Shown in pieces: positions 14,541 through 25,959 of a DNA stretch of 64,000 bases. Origin of the DNA: Isoetes taiwanensis (lineage: Eukaryota; Streptophyta; Lycopodiopsida; Isoetales; Isoetaceae); NCBI GenBank assembly GCA_021234155.1, contig JAJEKV010000020.1, positions 9,093,337 to 9,157,336 of the forward strand, in the 5' to 3' direction. The notes beneath the pieces were generated by a model that was given only the letters and a program-made list of their open reading frames with translations, ran no database searches and was not told where the DNA came from. Position numbers and translations under genes: made by a program. Position 1 is the first letter of the stretch. Each line of letters starts with the position of its first letter.

Positions 14541-15905
14541 AGCCTGTTCTTACGTTTGTTTGATCCTGGTCTTCGTTGATGCTCTTCTTCAAATAGACGA
14601 AGAATTGCAGATACCTGAAGTCATAAAACTATATAAAGTAGTAACATGTCAAATTACTTAAAACATGTTTTCAACAAATGATCCTCACTCTGCGATGCCA
14701 TAGAGAAGGTAAAAATTGTATGCAATGCTAATGTTTCTCTAATAGACTGTACTTTTCTTAGAAACTGCTATTTCCTACCTACACGAAACTGTCGAAGGGC
14801 CTCCACAGAAGATATTGACAAAAGTATGCACCTTGTCGGAATCACTTTTGCAGGGCAACTTTGGCTTAGAGGATTATTTGTATGCAACAGTGCCACCATG
14901 TTTGATTGTCGAACTTTAGCTGGTCCATCTCTCTTCCATCAGCCTGGGTTGATATCCGTTCCTGGATTTTATCACAACCGCTTTATGGAGACTACCCACG
15001 GGCATTTGAAAATGAATCAGATGCTACTAAAACAGAGAAGACTATGAACCTGAGTACCTAAACAGTTTTGCTAAGGCAATCTCCTCTTCTTTCTTTGTCA
15101 AGCACAGCCTAGGAGCTCACTGAAAACCTTATACTCCAGTTGCTACTAAGATAAGAATATCATAATCTAAGCGACACATGAATAGAAGACCACATCTGGC
15201 GGTCTGTTTTAGATCACAATGTATCGGAATAGAGTTTGAGAAGCCAACTCATCAAGAACAAATACCTCTGCTTTTACCAAAACCCTGTTTATATTTTCAT
15301 TTGCAATGGAAAATAGCAGCGACTATCAACCTCAAAATAATTTTGTTGTAGTTGAGCCAAACCCAAACCCAAATAAAAAGATTGAATTCCCTGCTTCTTT
15401 AATGAACGATTTTGGCATAAGAGCCACGTCGAATCCAGGTCTGGTCGCTGAGCAACAGGTCGGAATCTGTCCAGATTTGTTCCTTTTTTTTGCCACTCAA
15501 AGACTCAAATATATTTGCATCACAATAGAGAGCAATCGCAGCTCTTTCAGAGCATCATAACACCAGGGTTTCAATCTCAGCTGACCAGCTCGTTAAACTA
15601 CTCCACAAGAACTCCTAACTGCCAAGGAAGCGGAGATTGACCCCAATCAGCAAATACGAAAGCTCGCAATCAGCAAATGGGAAAGGTGATAATACCCTAA
15701 ACAGCCAAGAGAGATTGTCCGGAACACGAGCAAGCATCCTCCTCCATGAGCATAACTTCCCAAGCACCGCTACAAATTTCCAGGAATTTTCCTGACCGTA
15801 GATCAAAATCCGACGATTATAATGCTCACACCTGCACAAAATCCTAGTTGTCTGCAGCATGAACTCAGGGTGATGTCCACTTGCGTTTCTGCTTGTTGCT
15901 AAAAA
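14541..15905. other. Region upstream of the CLC-e relic, no clear exons
   Basis: N-terminal CLC-e exons would be expected here on minus but I cannot identify them. Several short frames exist on both strands without family motifs. The sequence at 15615-15860 (minus) could be former leader or first-exon sequence. That is inference from position only. Confidence 0.35.
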
Positions 15906-15907
15906 AA

Positions 15908-16190
15908 CATATTCAAGATAAAAATAATCATTAGCTCACAAATATTGGTTAAAAGTAATGCCCATTAGGACGTTGAGTTATTTTTGGTGTAGTATTCGTG
16001 ATACAATCTTCCAGGCAAAGGCGTATAGAGGTTAGATATTCTCTCAAAACTGTAAGAACTCGTATTTTATGTTGAAATGTGGCGCTCAGTGATAAATGAC
16101 TATGGCCGAAGCGAAGTGTCGGAGGCCCCAACATAGATGGTAGTGCGGGATCCCGACGAATCCGACGACTATGATGATCCGGGGTGCACT
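15908..16190 (+). repeat. Dispersed single copy of the 410 bp SINE-like unit
   Basis: From 'attcaagataaaaataatca' to 'gatgatccggggtgcac' the order of motifs matches units of the 3640-5090 array: 'ttagctcac', 'ggttaaaagta', 'taggac.ttgagttattt', 'aggcgtatagaggtt.gatat', 'gataaatgactatg', and the GC-rich block. The tail seen in the array is missing, so the copy is truncated. Its occurrence 11 kb away supports a mobile origin for the unit. Confidence 0.75.
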
Positions 16191-19100
16191 TCGGTTATGT
16201 ACATTTTCATTTGAGACCCCCATCTGCAAATAACAACCTGCTTCCCACCAGTACCTTTGCATGTTTTGGTGTATCGAGGAACCTGACGAATAACAATCTG
16301 TTTTGGATATAGTTCTATATTGAGATGTTTATATGGAACAAATGCAATAATGAAGTTGTTGCTTGTGCACTTTCAATGTTGACTTCATTTTTCCAATTCC
16401 ATCTGCACTCCATTGTTTTCCATTTTGTAAACTAACATTCCGGGCCACCAAAAGATCCCGTACAATATGCATACATATTTCCTACGCATTAAATATTTTA
16501 TTAATGACAATACGTTAATATGACGCATTAAACCATTGAAAGGGCCATCTAATATATTCAGAAATTGGTGAACAATTGAATTGCCCCAAAAAAAAATAGA
16601 GACCCAATTGGTTTTGCTAATATCGTATAGGGTGTCCAGCGGAGGGGACCCACTACATACACATGTCCGGTCACATGCCTCCCTCCACAACCTTTGGAAA
16701 ATCATGTATTCTTTGTTAGCAGATAACTAAAACTACTCAAAAATGAGCCACATCCTAACGATGGCCAAGATCCTTACATGGTCAATAAAAAACCATCACG
16801 GGACCTCCATCGCCAAACAAGATCTTTGGTAACCCACAAAATGAATTTAAATGCAAATATTCCAGTGAGGAAGGCACGAGGATAGTGACACAAAGGCTTC
16901 TAAATCAAGTAGTCAATAACTTCAAAATAGAAGGGGCAAAGATGGCAGATGGGTAGGTGTAACGTTTCAAGAAAGGAAAAGCATATTTGAGAGCTGATGA
17001 GAAATAAAATTAGTGAAGTCTGAAGATGGAAACCATGAGGAATAGGACAAATAACTAGTAACAACTACCTTAGTAGTTCTAATTTATTTACCTTAATATC
17101 AAACCGAAGGTATTAAGGCATTCTTGCATTGACAAATCTAAATGTTTGGAAGCCAATTTGTCATTGATGTATTTGCACACTTCACGTCTCCGCGATCAAC
17201 TTTAATATTATGTACATTTTTTTTTTCTTACAATGGCCTCCCTAGGTGTAACGATCCAGGCCACTTTGACGAGGATATTTAATATATGTGTTCGTAGCCC
17301 TTATCTACATGCTTAGCGTACATCAATGTAGACTCATATGAGCAAGGGTTTGGAATAGGAATTTTTAAGGAGCGACATGGAGATGAGGAGGATTCTTTGA
17401 AGGAAACTTTTGAGGAGTAAGTTTTTGCATATGAGAGAAAGTGGGAGGAACCTTGAGGCAAAACTTGGAGATCACATGCATCAATTGTCTTCTAACTTTT
17501 AATTGAGGGTTTAAGACACATTTAGGTACATTGTGCTTTACCCGAGGGGATATATGAGATTACAGTGGATGTATGAAGCCGATGGATTAGTTTACATATT
17601 TAATCAATGGTCCATGATCTAGGCATATAAGTGAATTACAATCTATTGACATTATAGCTTGGTAGAATAATTTATCTCTTACCTTGCTCGAGATGGCATC
17701 AAAATTTGGATTTAAGTACTTCAAACTTGCTTGAGAAACGCAGGTTAGGCTGAAATTGGGATGTAAGAGGTTGTTTTGGCATGATAAGAGGATTTGAGTG
17801 GATAAAACCCAGGAAGGCTAGATATAAACTTCCGACGTAGGGTGGATCTCTTAATCCACAGGAGCCGCTGGAACTCTTTGGAGCCGATAGAGGCAGGAAC
17901 CAAATCCCGAAACTTTTGGGCTTGATGAAGCCCAAATGATAACTAAACAGGGATAGGTTGAGTTGGTGAACCATAGAACTCCAATGTTAGATGTCTACAT
18001 TTTGTCTTTTTCTCTTCATTTTCTTTGGTTGTCAAATTACTTTGAATACATTATATGGTTGGTTTGAGGTGAGTTGGAGGTTGCTTAATTTTACTGAGAG
18101 TAAAAATCAATGCATATTAATTACAATAAGCGATCATATCTATAAATTACATCGGTTCACTTCAGAAAGAGGTAATGAAGCTGAAATAGCCTACGAAAGA
18201 GGACAAACTTTAGATTGAACAAACGGGTGGAAGTAAAAGAATCAAAAGAACTTTCATTCGAGCTTGACACAAGGAGGGTTGGGCTGGCAGCCCAGCATTG
18301 GCGAGTCATATAGCTTCTCAACTCCAAAGAGAGTCTCCGGGAAAAGCTGACTTCGTCGAGAAGAAAGGTAACATATTGCACAATACGTCTCGGCTGCTTG
18401 AATTGAGGTGAGTGGTGAAAACGGTGCCTGCGTTTCGTTGCGTAAGGACGGTAAAAGTGAACGTAACTTTGTTATTATGTCTGCTTTTGACCATGTCTGA
18501 TCATCATGGTATTTCAAAGACCACTTCATGATCTTATGATAGTCATTTCTCTATGGAAAGTGTATACCTTCGATCCTGTTACCAGTCTGGGCGTATTACT
18601 TCAACACGGCGCTGCGGCGTGGCGTTGTTGCATGCGTTGATTGACGTTGATTGATTTAATGTGGTGATGATCGCAAAGGCTCCCTGATCACTCTTTCGGC
18701 TGTTATTTTATGATGTTTGTTTCACCCATGGATCGAGGTCTTAGGGCATGATTTAATACGATAGATTAATATATGGCATGTATTTTTACGGCCTCTTTGT
18801 ATTTTAAATTTAGGGGCTTTCAATTGGCGGTCTTGATTGTTCCTTAGGATATGCAATTTGTCCCTAGGATCAATGGTTAAAGCTGTTCACTTTGTTTAGT
18901 TTTATGTTTGTGTTGCAGTTTGATTGTCCAGGGGTGCAGCATGCCCAATGGTGCATGTTTTCTAGGGTGTTGTATGATACAATATAGGGGACACGTGTGT
19001 CATTTGATGCAAATGACAATGTGATCTTAAATGCATTGTTTATATACTCTCTGAGGAATATAGAAATAAAGTACCATTCTTTTCAACGTGAGAACAATCG

Positions 19101-19229
19101 AATCTGATTGTAGAAAACAAGAGTAAGATCTATGTGCATACTTGCAAAAATGGAACCCGATAAGCGAGCACAGTGTGGTAGGCTAGAAATTTGGAATACC
19201 CTAATTGTTTTCTCCACGTCGGTAGAGAC
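16191..19229. other. Intergenic, no supportable gene
   Basis: Nothing firm. A 91-codon frame at 18254-18529 (minus) has plausible composition and starts with ATG but matches no family I know. 'TGTAACGATCCAGGCCAC' near 17248 resembles the start of some plant gypsy LTRs, but no partner end is seen. Confidence 0.4.
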
Positions 19230-19400
19230 CCTCATGGAGTTATGTCAGTGAGAATGTGGAAGTGGCATTCACATACAAATATTTGGGAGTGGAGTTTCCT
19301 TCTACTATGCTGGAACTCCGCAGTGGCCGGGCTAGAAGGCACTATATGCGATACAAAACAATAGTCGGGCCGAGTTGTATGATTGGGCCCCATCGATCCC
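19230..19400 (+). mobile_element. LINE reverse-transcriptase C-terminal fragment
   Basis: Translation gives 'VEVAFTYKYLGVEFPST', the conserved strand that follows the catalytic region in plant LINE reverse transcriptases. The same nucleotide segment, inverted, occurs at 29225-29290. The flanking sequence (19140-20100) has a similar GC content and may be more of the same element, but the reading frame is lost. Confidence 0.6.
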
Positions 19401-22400
19401 ACACTGATGAGGTCTTGTAGATTTGTCCTTTACGGGGTTGAAGTATGAGGCCCGGTAGTATCCCTAAGCTACTGGAATGACTTGGGCGGTGCGGCCTTCT
19501 TGAGTACGAGCACTGAGGGATGAAGTCCGTTATATCAGAATTCTACTTGAGGGAAGGCAGAGATTCTTACTCTTGATGACCCTTGATACCATACATTGTG
19601 CATTTTGGAAAGGTGGTCAATATAGACGTCTGCGTCTCCCCTAACCTAGCTTATATCATGGTAATGAGCGTGATGCCGCGAAATTTCGGAGGAAAAAGGC
19701 CAGCTCAATGGTTGGCTGAAGCCGGAGATGTCGCGAGAACGCGAGGTGCATACATGTGTGCAAATAAAGGCGAATAGCCATAGCGGGGCAATATCTTGTT
19801 GCTTTGCTTTCTCGACAAACTTTTGGGATGCGGTACCTTGAATATTAGGTCAAGGCGACGCACTACCGGTATACATAAAATCCCACGACAGAGCGAGGCG
19901 TGATGCTACACGCATACCCATTTACTATGAAAGAGCCTGAACTCATTACCTCCATTGTACGGGGGCACCATCTTGGTGGGGCGAGGCGGATGGTTGAACT
20001 GCCTTAGGGGCGATTTCTGTCAATCTTGCCAAATGCAGGAGTCATTGGGGATGAATCTCATACTGAAAAGCTACCAAGCATATGAATGCATCAGGATGCG
20101 CTATCTTTGAGTTGGTCAACTTGGCAGCCTTTATGTGACATTGAACGGCTTCGCGTGCGGGTCTTTGGGATTACCACCTTCGGAAGGTTATGGACATCGC
20201 GAGATCATTATGTCCTCGACATATGACATGTATATATATATTTATTTCGCTGATGATGTATGCTTGTACCAATTTGTGATGTTATTACTTACGGTTTGTA
20301 AGCAAAGAGAAATGGGTCGTAGTAACCACACAAAGTATCCTGTCGTCAGAATATATGTAACCACCTGAAAGTATCACAATAATAGCTGTAATAAATGACT
20401 CGTACCGAAATAATGCATTATTAAATGAGAATGTACACACCGTCCTTATTTAGCTAATTTGTAAGAATAAGATTTGCAAAATTATTGTGAATTATGATTT
20501 TGTAGTAATAGTTTGCGACAAATGGGGTTAGGGTTTTGAAAAAAATTTGCTCTCTTCCGGTTGTCTGGCGGGATGTAAGTATACCACCAGTCAGAAACAT
20601 GTTAGGCTGTTGTCAGCCCTCCATATTACGAGATGGCGCCCATGCGAGCAACCCGGTCGTCACCGAAACATGACTCCCAAAATTGTGTGGTGTTCTAAGC
20701 GATTTAGTTATGATTTGGGTGTTGCTTGAGCAAGCGATTTGGATTGGAAGAGGCGGTACGGAAGAAATCGCAGCAGGTCGTTGCATGCGGGGCCAGTAGA
20801 TTTGGATTTGGAGGCGGCGGTCGCGAGCAGGGCCCGATGTTTCTGGCGTTAAAATTTGAGAAGTGGAAAGAATTCGAGGCGATTACAACGAGGTCCTTCG
20901 AGAGCCTTCTGTAGGCGCTATGAATCGCCAGTTCGCAGTTTGAAAGCTTTAGGATTCTGATCTTCAGCTTGTGGGTGAAAATGCAGGTTGTGCGTTTGAG
21001 CTATGTCGCGTTTTCATTGAATGGCATCTCTTAGCTCTCATTTCTTCTTATCACGTTCTTCTCTCTCTTTGTTGTTATACGTGTTTTGTAGATACCTGAT
21101 GATGGTTCATTCATTTCTTATATGCTTATGGATTTACATTATACCATGTATATATATGCAGTATTTAGGCACTATGGGGTGCACCAACTTATACGTGGGG
21201 CTGATGTGTAATCCACAGCCCTTCATTTGGCATATTCATGAAACTATGCTTGGATCCAATGATCCCAAAAAGCAATAAGGAATAGAGGCAATGGGATAGC
21301 AGTATAATGTAGGAAGAGAAAATGAGAATTGAAACAAAAAGTTGATACTGCTTTCCATATAGAAAAGAAAATGATATATGACAACCATGGTTACACCTGT
21401 ATTAACTTTCCAATGGATGTTAAATAATCAATTGGTTTTAGGTTTTAGTGTTTAGAGATGGAGCAGGTGGATGAACAAAGGTCAAGGACCTCTGCGAGGG
21501 CTGCAAGAGCGGGGAGATTTAGGAAGAATCAAGGCTCTGCTGGCTGATGGGGCGAGAAATATGGAGGAACGACAAGCAGAATCACCCTCTCATGTTCGCT
21601 GCAACACAGGTTATCTACAGATTCTGTACACGTTATTTGCTCCGAAGGGTTGTTTGCACCATGGAATGCATTAGACCGTCTTGGCAAGTGCGCTGGTGAT
21701 TGCCTTATTAGATGTGGTCCGCAGGGAGACTTGAACTCTTATACCAGGTATGTATATCCTTTTTCATGTTTTGAGAATGAATCAGGCTGATTTTTCTCTT
21801 TAGTACCCTACTTGGTACTGTCTTGACTGTTTTGCGCTTGTATTCATACTTACCTATTGACGTGTGGCCTGTTTCTGGAAAAGCGGAATTGAAGACTTCC
21901 TCATGCATAGCCTTGTGTATGTTTGGCAGTGAATCCCAGGTGTTAAGCTGAGCTTGTATTGAGCAGCATTAAAGACAAAATAGCAGTAGATGCATGTGAT
22001 AACATCTGCTAGAGCAGCGTAGGGTAGTGAGGACCGGTTGATTGATAGAAACAAAGGCATTGCGATGTCTTGGGAGAAGCCCAGCCCTAGCCGACACATG
22101 CAAAAAGCAGTTTGTTTGGGGGAGGAAGCATGTGAATGTGTGGGTTGGTATGGGGATCGTTGTACAGCCATCCAAGGGGTGCTCTCCGACATGTCATACC
22201 CACCATACATTGAAGCATCCAGATGTTTATTCACGGATGAATTCAAACTGGATGGGGAAAAGAGGGGAAAACTGATACTGAGATCATATTTTGGGCATTG
22301 GCAGGATGTGATCCCAGTCAAGCTTGACCAATATGATGGTGAGAGTGCTTGTCTTATGAACTCCAAGTATGTTGTCAAGAAGTGCGGTTGATTATGCATT

Positions 22401-23749
22401 TTGTGTACATCAGAATGTGAAATTTGTAACGTTTAGGGAAAGACTAAGTATGTTGTGTACTATCATCCAAATAAGAAGAGAAACATTTTGTGCAAATTAT
22501 ACAGGTAAAGACTCTGTCAAGACTGCGTTTAACTTTCTCTAGCTGGCAGGTAGTTTACCAGTCTCATCACTTGGAATCTTGACGAACTCTAACCAGTATC
22601 ATATTGGCGGATGAACATATTCTAGACTTATCGCAAAATGATGGGGGTAGGCTTGAAGCCAATGGAAATTTCAGAAAAATCATGTAAGCACACATTATAC
22701 TCCTGAAATATGCTTATGTATTTGGGTGGGAATGAAATTACCATCCAACCAGTGGTGCGAGTTCTCTCTAAACCATACAAGCACCTGACTCTATCCCCTC
22801 CCTTTACCCAGAAATGTGATGTGTTTGTGATAACTAGTTGCTCATGCTTTTTTCCTCCATTGCATCTAGCATTGTTTGATGTGGGTCAGATGAGGCTTGT
22901 CATCATAATCCAGTTTGCGGTGTTCATTTTCTAGCAACGGTGGGAATAACCAGTTTATCTCTATCCTCTTGGCGTGTTTGGTCAATAACAGTGAAAAAAC
23001 TGTGAAGTGAAAAATTGGATTATGGAATTGTTGTGTTTCACGGGGATCAATCATATATACAAATGTTTGCTGATCTTTGATTGATAAGTTTTCTACTTTT
23101 GGCGAGTATATTACGACACATACAGTGAGCTTCACGAGGATCTAAGGGAGTTCATTCTTATTTACCAAAATTGCGTCAGGAGAGATATATTCATTCTTTA
23201 ATGGTCTTTGTGGAACAAATCCTTTCTTTCATGTTGTGTGTCAAGTTGTTGCTTTGGAACTTACTCACACTTAGAGTTTGTCGGCACTTAATTTATTTCT
23301 TGCCGCCAGGATTGCTTTGGCATAAATGGAAATGGGAAGAATTTCCCACCAAGTATTAACAATTAGATGCGATATTTCTTGCCAGTCTCAGATTCCTGAA
23401 GAGGAAGACCAGTAGAGAATGTGAAAATCATGCGTTTCGGTGCACATTAATTTTATGGGATTTTGTCTATTTGCATAGAGAAATTAATGAGAAAGTTGAA
23501 GGTCGTTTTACTACTATGTTGTCTTGGTAGCATATTTCATTGAAAAGCTGTCAGCTCAATAATTTGTTCAAAAGAAAGCTCAATTTGATCAAAGAATTGA
23601 CATAAAACTCTGCTTTCCCTTTTCTTTAATTGTGACTCAAAGAATAGTGAAAGACAATGGCTATACATAAAATGTTAGATCGATCAGCGATGAAAGGTGT
23701 GGTTGGTATTTTTAGTTGGTGTCTCATGAGCTTATTGGCCTAATATGCT
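19401..23749. other. Mostly anonymous sequence with an ankyrin-like trace
   Basis: No intact gene. Two opposed frames at 21854-22399 (minus, 181 codons) and 22038-22391 (plus, 117 codons) overlap each other and resemble nothing known. See the separate weak entry at 21487-21700. A 62-codon plus frame at 20726-20914 has a Gly-rich start but no recognisable domain. Confidence 0.4.
21487..21700 (+). pseudogene. Possible ankyrin-repeat exon relic
   Basis: One frame reads 'RGDLGRIKALLADGAR', the usual helix pair of an ankyrin repeat. A neighbouring frame continues with 'NHPLMFAATQ', resembling the 'TPLMFAA' start of the next repeat. Joining them needs a frameshift, so if real it is a broken or retroposed piece of an ankyrin-repeat gene. 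The match is short and could be chance. Confidence 0.28.
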
Positions 23750-23850
23750 CTTTGTATGGGATAAAATGCCTTTATGTTTTAACAAATTTCACCATATGCC
23801 ACTTGGGTTTTGATTATTTTTCCAAAAGCCCTTGATCAATGTTCAATGCT
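23750..23850 (+). repeat. Short repeat, inverted partner at 29570-29660
   Basis: 'aaaatgcctttatgttttaa' and 'atttcaccatatgcc' reappear, reverse-complemented and slightly diverged, at 29570-29660. The right copy contains several extra 'gggcattttgtggaa'-like subunits. The pair brackets about 5.8 kb that includes the larger LINE. It may be a dispersed minisatellite family or old inverted termini. Confidence 0.5.
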
Positions 23851-25126
23851 TATTTTTATATATTTGAAAATTTTTGAAAATATATAGATTTATGTTAATT
23901 CATAGAAATGCCCTTAGGTTCTTTTCGATTCATCTTAGAGACCTATAAAACTTGCATTTTGTTTGATTCAAAGTTTTAGCCCGTGTTTTTGTTGTTACAT
24001 CTATCAAAGCGTTTTGGGTCGAAGATTCTTCTGAATCATCGTTTACCTGAGAATAGAATAGAATTGTTTTATGTCGTCCACACCCGAATACGTCGGCCTA
24101 TGGGACTACGATACAAAGGGTCGCGGCGATCCACGATACTTGCGGGATTAAAAACCTTGCGCCGAAGGGTTCGAGGAAAAGCAGGTAAGCGTAAAAGGCT
24201 AGCGACATCGAATAAATGGTTGGCTGGGGGCGCTCCGGGCCTCAGTCTAGTACTTCCCCGAATGTATGTGATTAGGGTGGTGAAGCAGAAGTCGTGCCCG
24301 ATTATCATGTGTAGCGGCTCATGGTCAATATTTGGCGAGCATAGGCCGTAGAATCGATCATATCGCGGTGACTCACGGAAGTGTGACACTCATCGCACCT
24401 CAACGCAACTCCGTCGGCGGCCCGACAAAACCCTATCGGCGTTGAAACCAATCCATCGACACATTATAATCAGGAGATGGTGGGCGCTGTCGCGAGATGG
24501 AGGCGTTATGCTGGCGCTTTTTCGTAGGCGGAATGTGAGCGTGGTAGCCTTGGTGAATTTTCGTTCTAATGTGGAAGTTATGTCTTGCTTGTAATGTCGC
24601 GGTTTTGACTTTGCTCGAGCCACCACGGAATCCAAAGCTTCTTTGGAGAAACAAGCATCAAGGTAGCATCTCGGTACATTTGATCGCCTGTTTCTACACA
24701 GACGCGCATATGCACGGACATTCCACACTCTTTTATCCTTCAACAATTCTTGAGTAGATTCGTGGTCCCATTGCCTTTGCGTAAGAGGCCAAGTCGCGGT
24801 AGGCGATCATCATCCATATTTACCACCTTAGAAATAGGCGATGTGTCCATCAAGGGCGCCTTCGTTGGGAGTGGCGGAAACGTCTCCTGCAACAAGGGTG
24901 ATATGGAGATAGTGGTTCACTCAGGAGTTGCGGGTGCTGAAGGTATACTGTTCTCAAATTAAGCTCCCAAGTAGCAAGGGATACCCTTGGGCCCGGACTT
25001 CAACTTCAGGTACAAAGAAATGGCTCTACCAGTACCACGAGCGGATGTTTCTTTAATCATATAGTTACGCTTTCGTGGTTGTGTTGCATTGCATGGAGTG
25101 CTTTCCGGCCTAGCGCTTCCTTAATC
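23851..25126. other. GC-richer anonymous segment
   Basis: From about 24050 to 25080 CpG and GC content are visibly higher than in the surroundings, and open frames of 106-122 codons exist on both strands. None carries a recognisable motif. The texture resembles young or less methylation-decayed transposon DNA, but I cannot classify it. Confidence 0.4.
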
Positions 25127-25158
<32 letters not shown>

Positions 25159-25160
25159 GT

Positions 25161-25258
<98 letters not shown>
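25127..25258. repeat. (ATT)n microsatellite, ~130 bp
   Basis: Over 40 ATT triplets with one 'gtgt' interruption at 25159-25162. Isoleucine or leucine/asparagine homopolymer frames across it are artefacts. Confidence 0.97.
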
Positions 25259-25959
25259 TGTCTATTGTACTCTCTTGGGCCTCGAGAACCATAAGGTACA
25301 TAAGCTCTTTTCTGATTTCTGAAGCAGTGTGAATCAAGCTCGAACATAGAACTAATAGTCATTAGTGGCATTGTGAATAATGAATGTAGACATCTTTACG
25401 GATCCCAAAATTGGGCACGATATGTGCGTATTAGAACAGATGAAAAACATGATATTAGGTCCTCTACCTCTCGATTTGCGGATCTTGTGGCGGTCCTCGC
25501 CGATTATCTTTGCCATCTCCACTGTCTGTTGAGCTTATGTAGGCTGGATTCTGCGTATCTTACTGTGATTTTTGGGATACTTGCTCTTAAATAATAATCT
25601 TAGCATTTATAATAGTCTTCCTAGGAGGTTTATGTTAGCGATAAAAGAACATTAAGCTTACACGGATCGACCCTTAAGTGTTCCAACGCCAACTTCTCCA
25701 ATAAGGTTCGGACTTCTTCTAGCATCCTTTAGCCAATTCATCTCATTCACACCCATTTTCCAGCCTTATGTCACGAGCTTTGTGCCCGACCTACACACAG
25801 ATCATTGCGATGTAATGACGACTTAGAGGCATATGATCTGTTAAAAATTTATTGCTTGATATAATCCTTCTGCGAGAGGGAGCATACACGATTCAGCCGG
25901 CATGATTCATTATGGGATTTGGGATGTCCAAACTCTTCTCTCAAAACATTTTGAATTAC
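25259..25959. other. Anonymous sequence downstream of the LINE
   Basis: It lies beyond the last recognisable LINE coding block on minus and could hold that element's 3' untranslated region. No poly-A tail or duplication was identified. Confidence 0.4.

Noticed and set aside
14900-15050. Plus-strand 'WILSQPLYGDYPRAF' resembling a glycoside hydrolase family 1 segment
   Set aside because: The similarity is a dozen residues with no supporting neighbours in the right order; treated as chance.
21854-22399. 181-codon minus-strand frame
   Set aside because: No family motif, overlaps plus-strand frames of similar quality, and has no splice or start context that favours it.
23983-24746. Frames of 106-122 codons on both strands in a GC-richer patch
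   Set aside because: Arg/Ser-rich without motifs; long frames are expected by chance where stop-poor GC-rich sequence occurs.
25057-25371. Poly-Ile/Asn and poly-Leu/Ile frames
   Set aside because: Direct translation of the ATT microsatellite.
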